DNA of 64,000 bases from Dokdonia sp. Hel_I_53 (GCF_007827465.1 NZ_VISL01000001.1:5001-69000), one strand, 5' to 3'. Positions 44,644 to 53,241 are shown, counted from the first letter of the stretch. The notes: a model not told the origin generated them from the sequence alone. Made by a program: numbers and translations.

Positions 44644-45582
44644 TCAAGGAAAATTCGTAATGACTCGCTCATTGCTATCAAGAGATGGAAGTTTAAAATA
44701 ATTGCCGATGATTTCATTGTACTTTTTTGGGTAAAATTCTTTACGAGCATCTGAAGGGTAAAATGTCATTTCACCAAATACCGTCCTTCCGTTAACTGAA
44801 TAAAGATCAACTCTTACAAAAGGAAAATTTTCAGAAAGTTTTTTTGAAACTTCAATCATTTCTTTAAGATTTGTAGGCTTCATAATACCTTCTGATATAC
44901 TTTTATAATTTAAGCTCTTTCCAAATGGTAGTAAATTAAATTCTAGATCAAAACATCCTTGTTTATGATCCTCCTCCCTGTCAATGTGGACGTCAATAAA
45001 TTTAGGAACACCATCAAAACAATAGAATTTATAGTCAACGAGTGTATTTTTATCTTCTTCCTTTAAGAATTTCTCGACTACTAACCTAGGTTGCACATCC
45101 TTATAAGCCCATTCTTGACCCATTCGATAATATTGGTTTTTTTTAAGCCATTTATTAAGAAGTGGTATTACTTTTTTAAATTCTAATTGTGATTTGTCTT
45201 TTACTATTAAATTATAGCTACTCGTATGTGTGGCTTTAATCACAAATTTATTAGGTAAATCATCAAATGGAATGTCTTTACCATCAGTATACACTCCAAT
45301 TAATTCATTCAAGTAAGAGGCTCCTATCTTATCTTCCACATAAGCTCTTACAGCATATTTATCCACCAATTGATTTAAAATTTTAGGACGAAAAAATACT
45401 TTATACCATTCAATTTTTGCATTGAATTCCATCGGATTTTTTAAATCTAATTTTTTACCTGAGAAATACTCATAGTGATAATGAACGTAGTGTTTTGATG
45501 GCAAGAAGCGCATTTTTCTCAAAGTACGTAACCCAAATCGCCGCAATTTATTTTGCATCTTAGTTAATATTAATTGAAGCAT
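44644..45582 (-). CDS. TupA-like ATP-grasp protein
   Basis: A 312-residue protein of the TupA-like ATP-grasp family, found in polysaccharide gene clusters and thought to join an amino acid or similar acid to a sugar or glycan. Seen are the N-terminal KNPMEFNAKIEWYK, the ATP-grasp segments KFVIKATHTSSYN and RLVVEKFL, VDYKFYCFDGVPKFIDVH, and the metal-binding end FPFVRVDLYSVNGRTVFGEMTFYPSD. This pattern is typical of TupA-like enzymes. It sits 35 bp upstream of the Stealth gene and 35 bp after the QueC-like gene. The substrate is unknown. Confidence 0.85.
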   Translation of the reverse strand: MLQLILTKMQNKLRRFGLRTLRKMRFLPSKHYVHYHYEYFSGKKLDLKNPMEFNAKIEWYKVFFRPKILNQLVDKYAVRAYVEDKIGASYLNELIGVYTDGKDIPFDDLPNKFVIKATHTSSYNLIVKDKSQLEFKKVIPLLNKWLKKNQYYRMGQEWAYKDVQPRLVVEKFLKEEDKNTLVDYKFYCFDGVPKFIDVHIDREEDHKQGCFDLEFNLLPFGKSLNYKSISEGIMKPTNLKEMIEVSKKLSENFPFVRVDLYSVNGRTVFGEMTFYPSDARKEFYPKKYNEIIGNYFKLPSLDSNERVITNFP

Positions 45583-45617
45583 TATGTAATCATAATGTTT
45601 ATGTTATATACATGAAT

Positions 45618-46295
45618 TTATAAATTTACTTGATCAATCCTATATCCAAACCCATCTCTCCTGTATTGTTTGCAAGGGCTGCACTCTCCACAAGCTTTAG
45701 ATCCCGATCTATGGCAAAACCAAGTTTGCTCCATCAAATTTGAGAAGTTATAATCCTCAGCAATTTTTTTCATTTCAGGCTTAGAAATATTTACTATTGG
45801 AAATGTCATATTTCCAAATAGAAGTTTTCTAAAAATATCAACTTTTTTTTTGTTAATGACCCAATTTTCGCCAGATGCTCCTTGATTTATTACTATTAGC
45901 TCATCTAAATTGAAAAAACGATATAAGTCACCTTTGTGAATTGAAAGTTCAAGACGATTATATTTTTTAGCTAGAAAAGCGAGCCAATAATATTGCTTAC
46001 CAAGATTTTTTCTTTTTCTTAAAATATTATATGCAAATTTTAATCTAAAATTAGAAGGTATTTTTTTTCTCTCATAAATTATTAATGGTAAAATACTCCC
46101 TTTAGAGGTAGAAAAATGATCTTGTATAGAAGAAGTTAGAGATTGTATGGTTTCAAATTCACGTTGAGTAGATTTTCTATTGTGATCTCTTACGTATATA
46201 GGTTGTATAGTACAATTATTCCGATAGAGTTGAATTACTCTAAAGGTAGAGTCCCAACCACTAGTCCATAAAACATTATGTACAGAATTAGACAT
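45618..46295 (-). CDS. QueC-like PP-loop ATPase in a glycan cluster
   Basis: A 225-residue protein with the PP-loop nucleotide-binding motif near the N terminus in an altered form, LWTSGWDSTF (residues 9-18), where standard QueC has SGGxDS. The C-terminal zinc cluster is Cys194, Cys202, Cys205, Cys208 (CHRSGSKACGECSPC), as in QueC. The middle is more basic and divergent than in queuosine enzymes. No other queuosine gene (queD, queE, queF) is nearby; all neighbours are glycan genes. An adenylating role on a sugar or acid substrate is inferred. It could also be an unlinked 7-deazapurine enzyme. Confidence 0.75.
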   Translation of the reverse strand: MSNSVHNVLWTSGWDSTFRVIQLYRNNCTIQPIYVRDHNRKSTQREFETIQSLTSSIQDHFSTSKGSILPLIIYERKKIPSNFRLKFAYNILRKRKNLGKQYYWLAFLAKKYNRLELSIHKGDLYRFFNLDELIVINQGASGENWVINKKKVDIFRKLLFGNMTFPIVNISKPEMKKIAEDYNFSNLMEQTWFCHRSGSKACGECSPCKQYRRDGFGYRIDQVNL

Positions 46296-46335
46296 ATATT
46301 GAAAATCTTATAATAATTTAATAAAAGAAATTTTT

Positions 46336-47151
46336 TTAAACCGCCACATCATATTCCCTCAAAGCATCATTAAGCGAAGTCTTTCTATTTGTGCTTGCTT
46401 TACGTTTTCCGATGATTAATGCGCAGGGAACTTGATACTCTCCTGCAGCAAATTTCTTAGTGTAACTACCAGGTATTACTACAGATCTAGCAGGAACGCG
46501 GCCTTTTGTTTCTACAGGCTCATCTCCTGTAACATCTATTATTTTTGTACTCATAGTTAGCACGACATTTGCGCCTAAAACGGCCTCTTTCTCAATATGT
46601 ACACCTTCTACAACAATACATCTCGAACCTATAAAAGCACCATCCTCAATAATTACTGGGGCAGCTTGCAATGGTTCCAAAACACCTCCTATACCTACAC
46701 CGCCACTTAAATGTACATCTTTCCCTATTTGAGCACAGCTACCTACAGTAGCCCAAGTGTCAACCATCGTACCTTCATCTACGTAAGCGCCTATGTTTAC
46801 ATAACTAGGCATTAAAATAACTCCACTAGAAATATAAGAGCCATGTCTTGCCACTGCATTAGGAACAACTCTAATTCCGCGATTTGCAAAGTCTTTTTTT
46901 AACGGAATCTTATCGTGATACTCAAAAATACCTGCTTCAAGCGTTTCCATCTTTTGGATTGGAAAATATAAAACCACAGCTTTTTTGATCCATTCATTTA
47001 CTTGCCAGCCATCATTAGTAGGCTCTGCGACACGCAAAGTACCACGATCTAACATATCTACTACTTCTCTTATCGCACTTATTGTAACTCTATTGGATAA
47101 TTGAGATCTGTCATCCCAAGCTTCCTCAATGATATTTTGTAGTTGTGTCAT
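46336..47151 (-). CDS. dapD: Tetrahydrodipicolinate N-succinyltransferase
   Basis: Succinylates tetrahydrodipicolinate from succinyl-CoA in the lysine and diaminopimelate pathway. The 271 residues have an N-terminal helical domain and a left-handed beta-helix of hexapeptide repeats (about 100-215). It shows FANRGIRVVPNAVARHGSYI, MPSYVNIGAYVDEGTMVDTWATVGSCAQIGKDVHLSGGVGIGGVLEP and the C-terminal RSVVIPGSYTKKF. These match DapD. It is the flank of the glycan cluster. A TAnnTTTG box lies 52 bp upstream on the minus strand. Confidence 0.96.
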   Translation of the reverse strand: MTQLQNIIEEAWDDRSQLSNRVTISAIREVVDMLDRGTLRVAEPTNDGWQVNEWIKKAVVLYFPIQKMETLEAGIFEYHDKIPLKKDFANRGIRVVPNAVARHGSYISSGVILMPSYVNIGAYVDEGTMVDTWATVGSCAQIGKDVHLSGGVGIGGVLEPLQAAPVIIEDGAFIGSRCIVVEGVHIEKEAVLGANVVLTMSTKIIDVTGDEPVETKGRVPARSVVIPGSYTKKFAAGEYQVPCALIIGKRKASTNRKTSLNDALREYDVAV

Positions 47152-47202
47152 TTAGATATAATTTAATTGAAGTCTATAACTTTAGTTTTTTACTAGGTTT
47201 CT

Positions 47203-47210
47203 CAAAGATA
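47203..47210 (-). promoter_or_regulatory. dapD -7 promoter element
   Basis: TATCTTTG on the minus strand (plus-strand CAAAGATA) matches TAnnTTTG, 52 bp before the dapD start. Confidence 0.5.
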
Positions 47211-47320
47211 AAGTAACAATTACTTTTTTTAAGTTCTATATATTCAAAAACCAGAGATTAAATTCCTTAAAACTGTTGTAGATGAACTTGTGGATAAAGA
47301 ATTCTTCAATTGTTTTTCCT

Positions 47321-47328
47321 TATTTTTG
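47321..47328 (+). promoter_or_regulatory. ruvX -7 promoter element
   Basis: TATTTTTG, a TAnnTTTG match, lies 16 bp before the ruvX ATG at 47344. The leader would be under ten bases. Confidence 0.5.
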
Positions 47329-47343
47329 CCCCAAATTAACACT

Positions 47344-47754
47344 ATGTCCCGCATTATTGCGATAGATTATGGAACTAAACGCACTGGTATTGCAGTGACA
47401 GATGAGTTGCAAATGATTGCCTCGGGACTCACTACGGTTGCAACAAAAGATTTAATGAAATTTTTGAAAGAATTTTTCAAGAATGAAAATGTTTCAACTT
47501 TGATATTAGGAGAACCCAAGCGTATGAGTGGTGAACCTTCTGAGGTGGAAAAGGATATTTTACGCTTTCGCGAAAGCGTAGAAAAAGCACATCCTAACCT
47601 AGAAATCATAAGACAAGACGAGCGTTTTACCTCAAAGATGGCCTTTCAAACTATGATTGATAGTGGACTAGGAAAGAAAAAAAGACAGAACAAAGCATTG
47701 GTTGATGAAATTAGTGCTACTATAATATTGCAGGATTACCTGTATAATAAATAA
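47344..47754 (+). CDS. ruvX: Holliday junction resolvase-like RuvX (YqgF)
   Basis: RNase H-fold nuclease implicated in pre-16S rRNA processing. The start at 47344 (MSRIIAIDYGTKRTGIAVTDEL) fits the promoter and the family; the frame opens earlier at 47290. The 136 residues contain the first acid in IAIDYGTKRTGIA, then LILGEPKRMSGEPS and QDERFTSKMA, ending VDEISATIILQDYL with the later acid. A perfect 20-bp palindrome (47561-47580) codes for LRFRESV. It is followed by def at a 2-bp distance. Confidence 0.94.
   Translation: MSRIIAIDYGTKRTGIAVTDELQMIASGLTTVATKDLMKFLKEFFKNENVSTLILGEPKRMSGEPSEVEKDILRFRESVEKAHPNLEIIRQDERFTSKMAFQTMIDSGLGKKKRQNKALVDEISATIILQDYLYNK
47561..47580. repeat. TTCGCGAA palindrome, perfect 20-bp copy inside ruvX
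   Basis: TACGCTTTCGCGAAAGCGTA is identical on both strands over all 20 bases and lies wholly within ruvX. Confidence 0.9.
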
Positions 47755-47756
47755 GT

Positions 47757-48347
47757 ATGATTTTACCAGTTGTAGCTTACGGAACTCCCGTGTTAAAGAA
47801 AAAAGCAAAAGCGATTACACCAGAATACCCTAATTTTAAGGAGTTACTCGATAACATGTGGGAGACTATGTACGGTGCATCAGGTGTAGGACTTGCTGCT
47901 CCTCAAGTAGGATTACCTATACGAGTTTTTTTAGTAGATACCACACCTTTTGCAGATGATGAGAATTTTACTCCAGAAGAACAAAAACAACTTTCTAAAT
48001 TTAAAAAGGCATTTATAAATGCAGAAATTCTAGCAGAAGCTGGAGACGAGTGGGCATTTTCTGAAGGTTGTTTAAGTATTCCTGGGATTAATGAAGACGT
48101 TTTTAGAAAACCTACAATTACTATTCAATATCAAGACGAAAACTTTGAAACGTTTAAAGAAACCTATGATGGGCTCATTGCGCGTGTCATTCAGCATGAG
48201 TATGATCACATAGAGGGTATTTTATTTACAGATAAACTTTCTAGTCTCAAAAAACGTCTTATCAAAGGAAAGCTAGCAAATATCTCAAAAGGAAAATGCA
48301 GCGCAGATTATAAAATGCGTTTTCCTGCAATGTCTAAAAAAAGATAA
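47757..48347 (+). CDS. def: Peptide deformylase
   Basis: Iron-dependent enzyme removing the formyl group from new proteins. The 196 residues have the three class I motifs: GVGLAAPQ (residues 43-50), EGCLS (Cys105) and QHEYDH (His147, Glu148, His151). An insertion of about 15 residues between motifs 1 and 2 (DTTPFADDENFTPEEQKQLSKFK) is usual in Bacteroidota enzymes. It starts 2 bp after the ruvX stop, so they form an operon. Confidence 0.97.
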   Translation: MILPVVAYGTPVLKKKAKAITPEYPNFKELLDNMWETMYGASGVGLAAPQVGLPIRVFLVDTTPFADDENFTPEEQKQLSKFKKAFINAEILAEAGDEWAFSEGCLSIPGINEDVFRKPTITIQYQDENFETFKETYDGLIARVIQHEYDHIEGILFTDKLSSLKKRLIKGKLANISKGKCSADYKMRFPAMSKKR

Positions 48348-48369
48348 TTGTAAATCAATAATACACTAA

Positions 48370-48401
48370 TTTGTAATAATGACTGGCATAGTGCATCTTT
48401 G
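48370..48401 (+). promoter_or_regulatory. Promoter of the DUF5606 gene
   Basis: TTTG (48370-48373), 20-bp spacer, then CATCTTTG (48394-48401), one base off TAnnTTTG. The start would be about 14 bp before the ATG. Confidence 0.6.
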
Positions 48402-48421
48402 CCGTCCAATTTAAAATATAT

Positions 48422-48841
48422 ATGAGTTTAGATAAAGTAATTGCAATCTCTGGGAAGCCTGGAATTTATGCTTTAAAACAACAGACACGTAGCGGATTTG
48501 TAGCAGAATCACTTATTGACAACAAGCGTATTACAGTAGGTATACGTCATAACGTAAGTGTACTTTCTGAAATAGCCATCTATACACTATCTGAAGAAAA
48601 GCCTTTAAAAGAGGTTTTTCAAAAAATAAAAGATAAAGAAAACGGAGAGCAAACCATAAGTCACAAATCATCTAAGGATGAGCTTGAAGAATTTTTCTTT
48701 AATCTTATACCGGATTATGATGAGGATCGTGTGTATGCTAGTGATATCAAGAAAGTAGTGCAATGGTACAACATCCTTCAAAAGAATGACATGCTGGATT
48801 TTGAAACTTCAGAAGCAGCTGCGTCAGAAGAAGAAGAATAG
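48422..48841 (+). CDS. DUF5606 family protein
   Basis: A 139-residue soluble protein with the conserved N terminus LDKVIAISGKPGIYALKQQTRSGFVAESLIDNKR and the central LSEIAIYTLSEEKPLKEVFQKI, both typical of DUF5606. A middle helical part (DELEEFFFNLIPDYDEDRVYASDIKKVVQWYNIL) and an acidic tail (EEEE) follow. The family is widespread in Bacteroidota next to def and mazG and has no assigned function. It has its own promoter and terminator. Confidence 0.88.
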   Translation: MSLDKVIAISGKPGIYALKQQTRSGFVAESLIDNKRITVGIRHNVSVLSEIAIYTLSEEKPLKEVFQKIKDKENGEQTISHKSSKDELEEFFFNLIPDYDEDRVYASDIKKVVQWYNILQKNDMLDFETSEAAASEEEE

Positions 48842-48867
48842 TGCATAACTTTTTAAAAATTAAAATG

Positions 48868-48898
48868 GCCTTTACTGTATTTAAGTAAAGGCTTTTTT
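48868..48898 (+). terminator. Terminator after the DUF5606 gene
   Basis: GCCTTTACT with AGTAAAGGC (9 bp, seven-base loop), then six T. Confidence 0.85.
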
Positions 48899-48914
48899 AA
48901 TTTTAAGGACTATT

Positions 48915-48931
48915 ACGCTTTCGCGAAAGCG
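48915..48931. repeat. TTCGCGAA palindrome, 16-bp core copy before mazG
   Basis: ACGCTTTCGCGAAAGCG, 17 bp after the DUF5606 terminator and 31 bp before the mazG start. Confidence 0.85.
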
Positions 48932-48962
48932 GTATCACAAAACCAACCTGACCTACTCATTT

Positions 48963-49736
48963 ATGAACTCAAGAGAAGCACAACTTCAAGCATTTGATAG
49001 ACTTTTAACCATCATGGACGAGTTGCGAGTAGGTTGCCCTTGGGACCAGAAGCAAACCATGCAAAGTTTGCGACATCTTACCATAGAAGAGACTTATGAG
49101 CTAGGTGATGCTATCCTTGACAACGATTTAGAAGAAGTTAAAAAGGAACTGGGCGATCTATTATTGCACATTGTCTTTTATGCAAAAATAGGCTCAGAAA
49201 CTAATGATTTTGATATTGCAGATGTTGCAAATGAAATCTGCGATAAATTAATTTCTAGACACCCCCATATTTACGGAGATGTATCAGTGGCAGATGCTAG
49301 TGAGGTAGCTACCAATTGGGAGAAACTCAAATTGAAAGAAGGTAAGAAATCTGTCTTAGAAGGGGTGCCTCGTAGTTTGCCAGCACTAGTAAAAGCAAGC
49401 CGAATTCAAGAAAAAGTGGCCGGTGTAGGTTTTGACTGGGAAGAGCCACAACAGGTTTTTGAAAAGGTAAAGGAAGAGCTGGCAGAGTTACAAGATGAAA
49501 TAAAGTATCAAAACCAAGAGAAAATGGAAGCTGAGTTCGGTGACGTTTTTTTCTCCATGATTAACTATGCGCGCTTTTTAAAAATAGATCCAGAAAGTGC
49601 ACTTGAGCGTACCAATAAAAAATTTATCAATCGCTTTCAATACCTCGAATCAAAGGCAAAAGAATTAAGTAAGGATATGTCTGACATGACACTGGCAGAA
49701 ATGGATGTGTTTTGGGAGGAGGCGAAGAAAATTTAA
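48963..49736 (+). CDS. mazG: Nucleoside triphosphate pyrophosphohydrolase MazG
   Basis: Hydrolyses non-canonical or excess NTPs to NMP and PPi. The 257 residues are a tandem two-domain MazG. The first domain starts CPWDQKQTMQSLRHLTIEETYELGDAI and has the EExxE and DLLLHIVFYAKI metal site. The second domain has EELAELQDEI and AEFGDVFFSMINYAR. It ends VFWEEAKKI as in E. coli-type MazG. Convergent with the next small gene. Confidence 0.96.
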   Translation: MNSREAQLQAFDRLLTIMDELRVGCPWDQKQTMQSLRHLTIEETYELGDAILDNDLEEVKKELGDLLLHIVFYAKIGSETNDFDIADVANEICDKLISRHPHIYGDVSVADASEVATNWEKLKLKEGKKSVLEGVPRSLPALVKASRIQEKVAGVGFDWEEPQQVFEKVKEELAELQDEIKYQNQEKMEAEFGDVFFSMINYARFLKIDPESALERTNKKFINRFQYLESKAKELSKDMSDMTLAEMDVFWEEAKKI

Positions 49737-49747
49737 CTAGAAGAGAC

Positions 49748-49957
49748 TTAAATAGACTGCAAATACAATTGCTCTACTTTTTCTCTCGCCCATGGAGTTC
49801 TACGTAAGAACTTAAGGCTAGATTTGATAGTGGGATCTTTCTTAAAGCAATTGATATCTACCTGAAGACTCATTTCTTTCCAACCATATTTGGCTACTAG
49901 AAATTCAAGAATGTCTGCTAGTTTTACACCGTGCAATGGGTTGTTGGGTTGTGACAT
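49748..49957 (-). CDS. VF530 family (DUF2132) DNA-binding protein
   Basis: A 69-residue protein matching the VF530 family almost end to end: [60 protein letters not shown]. The family forms a small helical fold reported to bind double-stranded DNA; its role is unknown. Convergent with mazG and divergent from pabB, with no partner gene. Confidence 0.92.
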   Translation of the reverse strand: MSQPNNPLHGVKLADILEFLVAKYGWKEMSLQVDINCFKKDPTIKSSLKFLRRTPWAREKVEQLYLQSI

Positions 49958-50009
49958 GTTACAAAGTTAAATAAATACATCAATTTTAAACTATACGATG
50001 TGCTATCCT

Positions 50010-50017
50010 TATTTTTG
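50010..50017 (+). promoter_or_regulatory. pabB -7 promoter element
   Basis: TATTTTTG lies 21 bp before the pabB TTG start. It supports that start, because no in-frame ATG lies close downstream. Confidence 0.45.
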
Positions 50018-50037
50018 TACCGCACAAATTAAAATTC

Positions 50038-51339
50038 TTGAGAAGAACAATTCACAGTCACTCCGTATCAGATATTGATGTCTTAAAAAGCAAGCTATTG
50101 CATTGGGCACAACAATATGACGAGGTAGTTTGGCTAGATAGTAATGAGTATGAGCATCAAAATTATCCTCAATATCAGGCAATACTAGCGGTAGATGCTT
50201 TTACTAGCCTTAAGACAGATTACACAAATGCTTTTGATCAGCTAGAAGAATATCAGAATGGATTGAATGATTGGATTTTTGGTTACTTAAGTTATGACCT
50301 TAAAAATGATACAGAGCGTCTGGTATCAAAAAATGATGACCGACTACATTTTGCAGACCTCCACTTTTTTCAACCTAAAAAGTTATTTCTTATTCAGAAC
50401 AATACCTTAGAGATGCATTATTTGTCTATGATAGATGATGAACTCACTGAAGATTATAATGAGATACTCAATCAAACAGAGCAACCAATTTCAAAATACA
50501 CAACTGACTTACAGATTAATGCAAAAATTCATAAAAAGGCTTATATTGAAAAAGTTAGTGATCTCTTAGCACATATAGGGCGTGGAGATATTTATGAAGC
50601 AAATTTTTGTCAAGAATTTTTTGCAACTGGTCTCATAGATCCCTTAGATATTTACAAAAGACTTAATGACATTAGTACTCCACCATTTGCGACGTTTTTA
50701 AAACTAGATGAGCAGTATTGTCTTTCGGCGAGCCCAGAGCGATATTTGCATAAAGAAGGGAAGAAGGTAATAAGTCAGCCCATTAAAGGGACAGCACCTC
50801 GAGGTAGCAGTGAGGAGGAGGATACCGCTTTCGCGAAAGCGTTATCACAAGACCCAAAAGAGCAGTCTGAAAATGTGATGATTGTAGATTTGGTACGTAA
50901 TGACTTGTCGAGAACGGCAATGAAAGGATCTGTTCAGGTAGAAGAATATTGCAAGGTGTATCCCTTCAAACAGTTACATCAGATGATCTCTACCATTACG
51001 GCAACCATTTCTGAAATTGTATCTCCTGTAGATGTGATTAGGTCTACGTACCCTATGGGAAGTATGACAGGAGCGCCTAAAATTATGGCGATGAAACTTA
51101 TCGAATCCCTAGAGGAGTCAAAGCGAGGCTTGTATAGCGGGAGTGTGGGATATTTTACACCAGATGGGAATTTTGACTTTAACGTAGTGATCCGAAGTAT
51201 TCTCTATAATGCCGAAAAGGAGTATATTTCTTATTCGGTAGGTGGCGCAATCACTGCGGGCTCAGATCCAGAAAAAGAATATGAAGAATGTCTACTCAAG
51301 GCAAAAGCAATGCGCGCTGTATTGGAGGGAAAATCGTAA
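50038..51339 (+). CDS. pabB: Aminodeoxychorismate synthase component I (PabB-like)
   Basis: Makes 4-amino-4-deoxychorismate from chorismate for folate synthesis. The 433 residues begin at a TTG codon (MRRTIHSHSVSDI), supported by a promoter box 21 bp upstream. Chorismate-binding motifs are in order: GRGDIYEANFCQEF, PIKGTAPRG, ENVMIVDLVRNDLSRTA, STYPMGSMTGAPK, GLYSGSVGYF and the C-terminal SVGGAITAGSDPEKEYEE. It could be an anthranilate synthase subunit, but the PIKGTAPRG lysine (PIKGT) is the PabB-type nucleophile. The pabA partner is not adjacent. A palindrome (50826-50841) is read as TAFAKAL inside the gene. Confidence 0.92.
   Translation: MRRTIHSHSVSDIDVLKSKLLHWAQQYDEVVWLDSNEYEHQNYPQYQAILAVDAFTSLKTDYTNAFDQLEEYQNGLNDWIFGYLSYDLKNDTERLVSKNDDRLHFADLHFFQPKKLFLIQNNTLEMHYLSMIDDELTEDYNEILNQTEQPISKYTTDLQINAKIHKKAYIEKVSDLLAHIGRGDIYEANFCQEFFATGLIDPLDIYKRLNDISTPPFATFLKLDEQYCLSASPERYLHKEGKKVISQPIKGTAPRGSSEEEDTAFAKALSQDPKEQSENVMIVDLVRNDLSRTAMKGSVQVEEYCKVYPFKQLHQMISTITATISEIVSPVDVIRSTYPMGSMTGAPKIMAMKLIESLEESKRGLYSGSVGYFTPDGNFDFNVVIRSILYNAEKEYISYSVGGAITAGSDPEKEYEECLLKAKAMRAVLEGKS
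50826..50841. repeat. TTCGCGAA palindrome, 16-bp perfect copy inside pabB
   Basis: CGCTTTCGCGAAAGCG within the pabB coding sequence. It lies in a variable linker just after PIKGTAPRG, where other PabB proteins have comparable length, so no insertion is implied. Confidence 0.85.
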
Positions 51340-51476
51340 TTTTACATTTTAATTTTGAGGACTGATATATGCTTCTGATTCGTGTGCTATCAATTAATTC
51401 AAATGAATTAAGGAAGTGATTCATCAGCGATATTTATATGTTTTTTAAACAAAAGCTCTGTGATATTTCAAAATTA

Positions 51477-51493
51477 TTTTTTCGCGAAAGCGT
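51477..51493. repeat. TTCGCGAA palindrome, one-armed copy before ettA
   Basis: TTTTTTCGCGAAAGCGT, with a T-tract in place of the left arm; 30 bp before the ettA start. Confidence 0.75.
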
Positions 51494-51523
51494 AATTAAT
51501 TCTAAACAACAAACAAAACAACT

Positions 51524-53215
51524 ATGAGTGACGATAAAAAAATAATATTTTCAATGCAAGGGGTGACAAAAAGTTATCCTGGGGCACAAACTCCTGTGCT
51601 TAAGAATATATACTTGAGCTTTTTCTACGGAGCAAAAATTGGAATATTAGGTCTCAACGGTTCTGGTAAATCAACGTTGATGAAGATTATTGCTGGATTG
51701 GACACAAACTTTCAAGGGGATGTCACTTCAGATAAAGAATTTTCTGTAGGATATCTTGAACAAGAACCTAAGCTAGATCCAGAAAAAACAGTTTTGGAAA
51801 TTGTCAAGGAAGGAGCCGCAGAGACGGTTGCTATTCTAGATGAGTACAATCAAATAAATGATTCATTTGGTTTAGAAGAAGTATATTCTGACGCTGATAA
51901 GATGGAGAAATTAATGGCGCGTCAAGCGGTTCTTCAAGATGAGATAGATGCTCGCAATGCGTGGGAACTTGATACAAAACTTGAGATTGCGATGGATGCT
52001 TTACGCACGCCACCTGCAGATCAAAAAGTAGGAGTCCTTTCTGGTGGAGAAAAGCGTCGCGTTGCCTTATGTCGATTATTACTTAAAGAACCAGATGTAT
52101 TGCTTTTAGATGAGCCTACTAACCACTTGGATGCAGAGTCTGTGCATTGGTTAGAGCATCACCTAGCTCAATATAAAGGAACTGTAATTGCAGTAACTCA
52201 CGATAGATATTTCCTAGATAATGTTGCAGGATGGATTCTTGAGTTAGATCGAGGAGAAGGTATCCCATGGAAAGGGAACTATTCTTCTTGGCTTGATCAA
52301 AAATCTAAGCGCATGGAACAAGAAAGTAAAACAGCCTCAAAGCGACAAAAGACACTAGAGCGAGAATTAGAATGGGTGCGTCAAGGTGCAAAAGGTCGTC
52401 AAACGAAACAAAAAGCTCGTCTACAAAATTATGATAAGATGATGAGTCAAGATCAGAAGCAAGTAGATGAAAAGGTAGAGATTTATATCCCTAACGGACC
52501 GCGATTAGGAACTAATGTTATTGAGGCTAATGGTGTGAGTAAAGCCTTTGGAGATAAATTACTTTATGAAGATTTAAACTTTAATCTGCCACAAGCTGGT
52601 ATTGTAGGTATTATAGGACCTAACGGTGCTGGTAAAACCACAATCTTTAAAATGATTATGGGAGAGGAAGAGCCAGATAAAGGGAGTTTTACTGTAGGAG
52701 ATACAGCGCAAATTGCTTACGTAGACCAGAGTCATTCTAATATTGATCCAGAAAAAACAATTTGGCAAAATTTCTCAGACGAGCAGGAGCTTATCATGAT
52801 GGGAGGGAAGGAAGTGAATTCTAGAGCGTACTTAAGTAGATTTAATTTCTCAGGTAGTGAGCAAAACAAGAAAGTGGCAACACTTTCTGGAGGAGAGCGT
52901 AACCGTTTGCACCTTGCAATGACCTTAAGGGAAGAAGGAAACGTACTACTACTAGATGAACCTACAAATGATCTTGATGTGAATACTTTGAGAGCATTAG
53001 AAGAAGGACTCGAGAATTTTGCAGGTTGTGCAGTAGTTATTAGCCACGACCGTTGGTTTTTAGATCGTATTTGTACACACATTCTGGCTTTTGAGGGAAA
53101 TAGTCAAGTATATTTCTTCGAGGGAGGATTCTCAGAATATGAGGAGAATAAGAAGAAACGACTAGGGGGAGACTTGATGCCTAAACGTATTAAATATAAG
53201 AAGCTTGTAAGGTAA
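51524..53215 (+). CDS. ettA: Energy-dependent translational throttle protein EttA (ABC-F)
   Basis: Ribosome-bound ABC-F ATPase acting at the E site to gate elongation in response to ATP/ADP. The 563 residues contain two ABC modules. The first has GLNGSGKST, signature LSGGEKRR and VLLLDEPTNHLDAES. The second has GPNGAGKTT, signature LSGGERNR and VLLLDEPTNDLDVNT. They are joined by a P-site-interaction linker with a charged coiled segment (KRMEQESKTASKRQKTLERELEWVRQGAKGRQTKQKARL). No transmembrane domain. It has a palindrome just upstream and its own terminator. Confidence 0.96.
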   Translation: MSDDKKIIFSMQGVTKSYPGAQTPVLKNIYLSFFYGAKIGILGLNGSGKSTLMKIIAGLDTNFQGDVTSDKEFSVGYLEQEPKLDPEKTVLEIVKEGAAETVAILDEYNQINDSFGLEEVYSDADKMEKLMARQAVLQDEIDARNAWELDTKLEIAMDALRTPPADQKVGVLSGGEKRRVALCRLLLKEPDVLLLDEPTNHLDAESVHWLEHHLAQYKGTVIAVTHDRYFLDNVAGWILELDRGEGIPWKGNYSSWLDQKSKRMEQESKTASKRQKTLERELEWVRQGAKGRQTKQKARLQNYDKMMSQDQKQVDEKVEIYIPNGPRLGTNVIEANGVSKAFGDKLLYEDLNFNLPQAGIVGIIGPNGAGKTTIFKMIMGEEEPDKGSFTVGDTAQIAYVDQSHSNIDPEKTIWQNFSDEQELIMMGGKEVNSRAYLSRFNFSGSEQNKKVATLSGGERNRLHLAMTLREEGNVLLLDEPTNDLDVNTLRALEEGLENFAGCAVVISHDRWFLDRICTHILAFEGNSQVYFFEGGFSEYEENKKKRLGGDLMPKRIKYKKLVR

Positions 53216-53241
53216 CTAGACCTTTCAAAATTTTTTACAAG

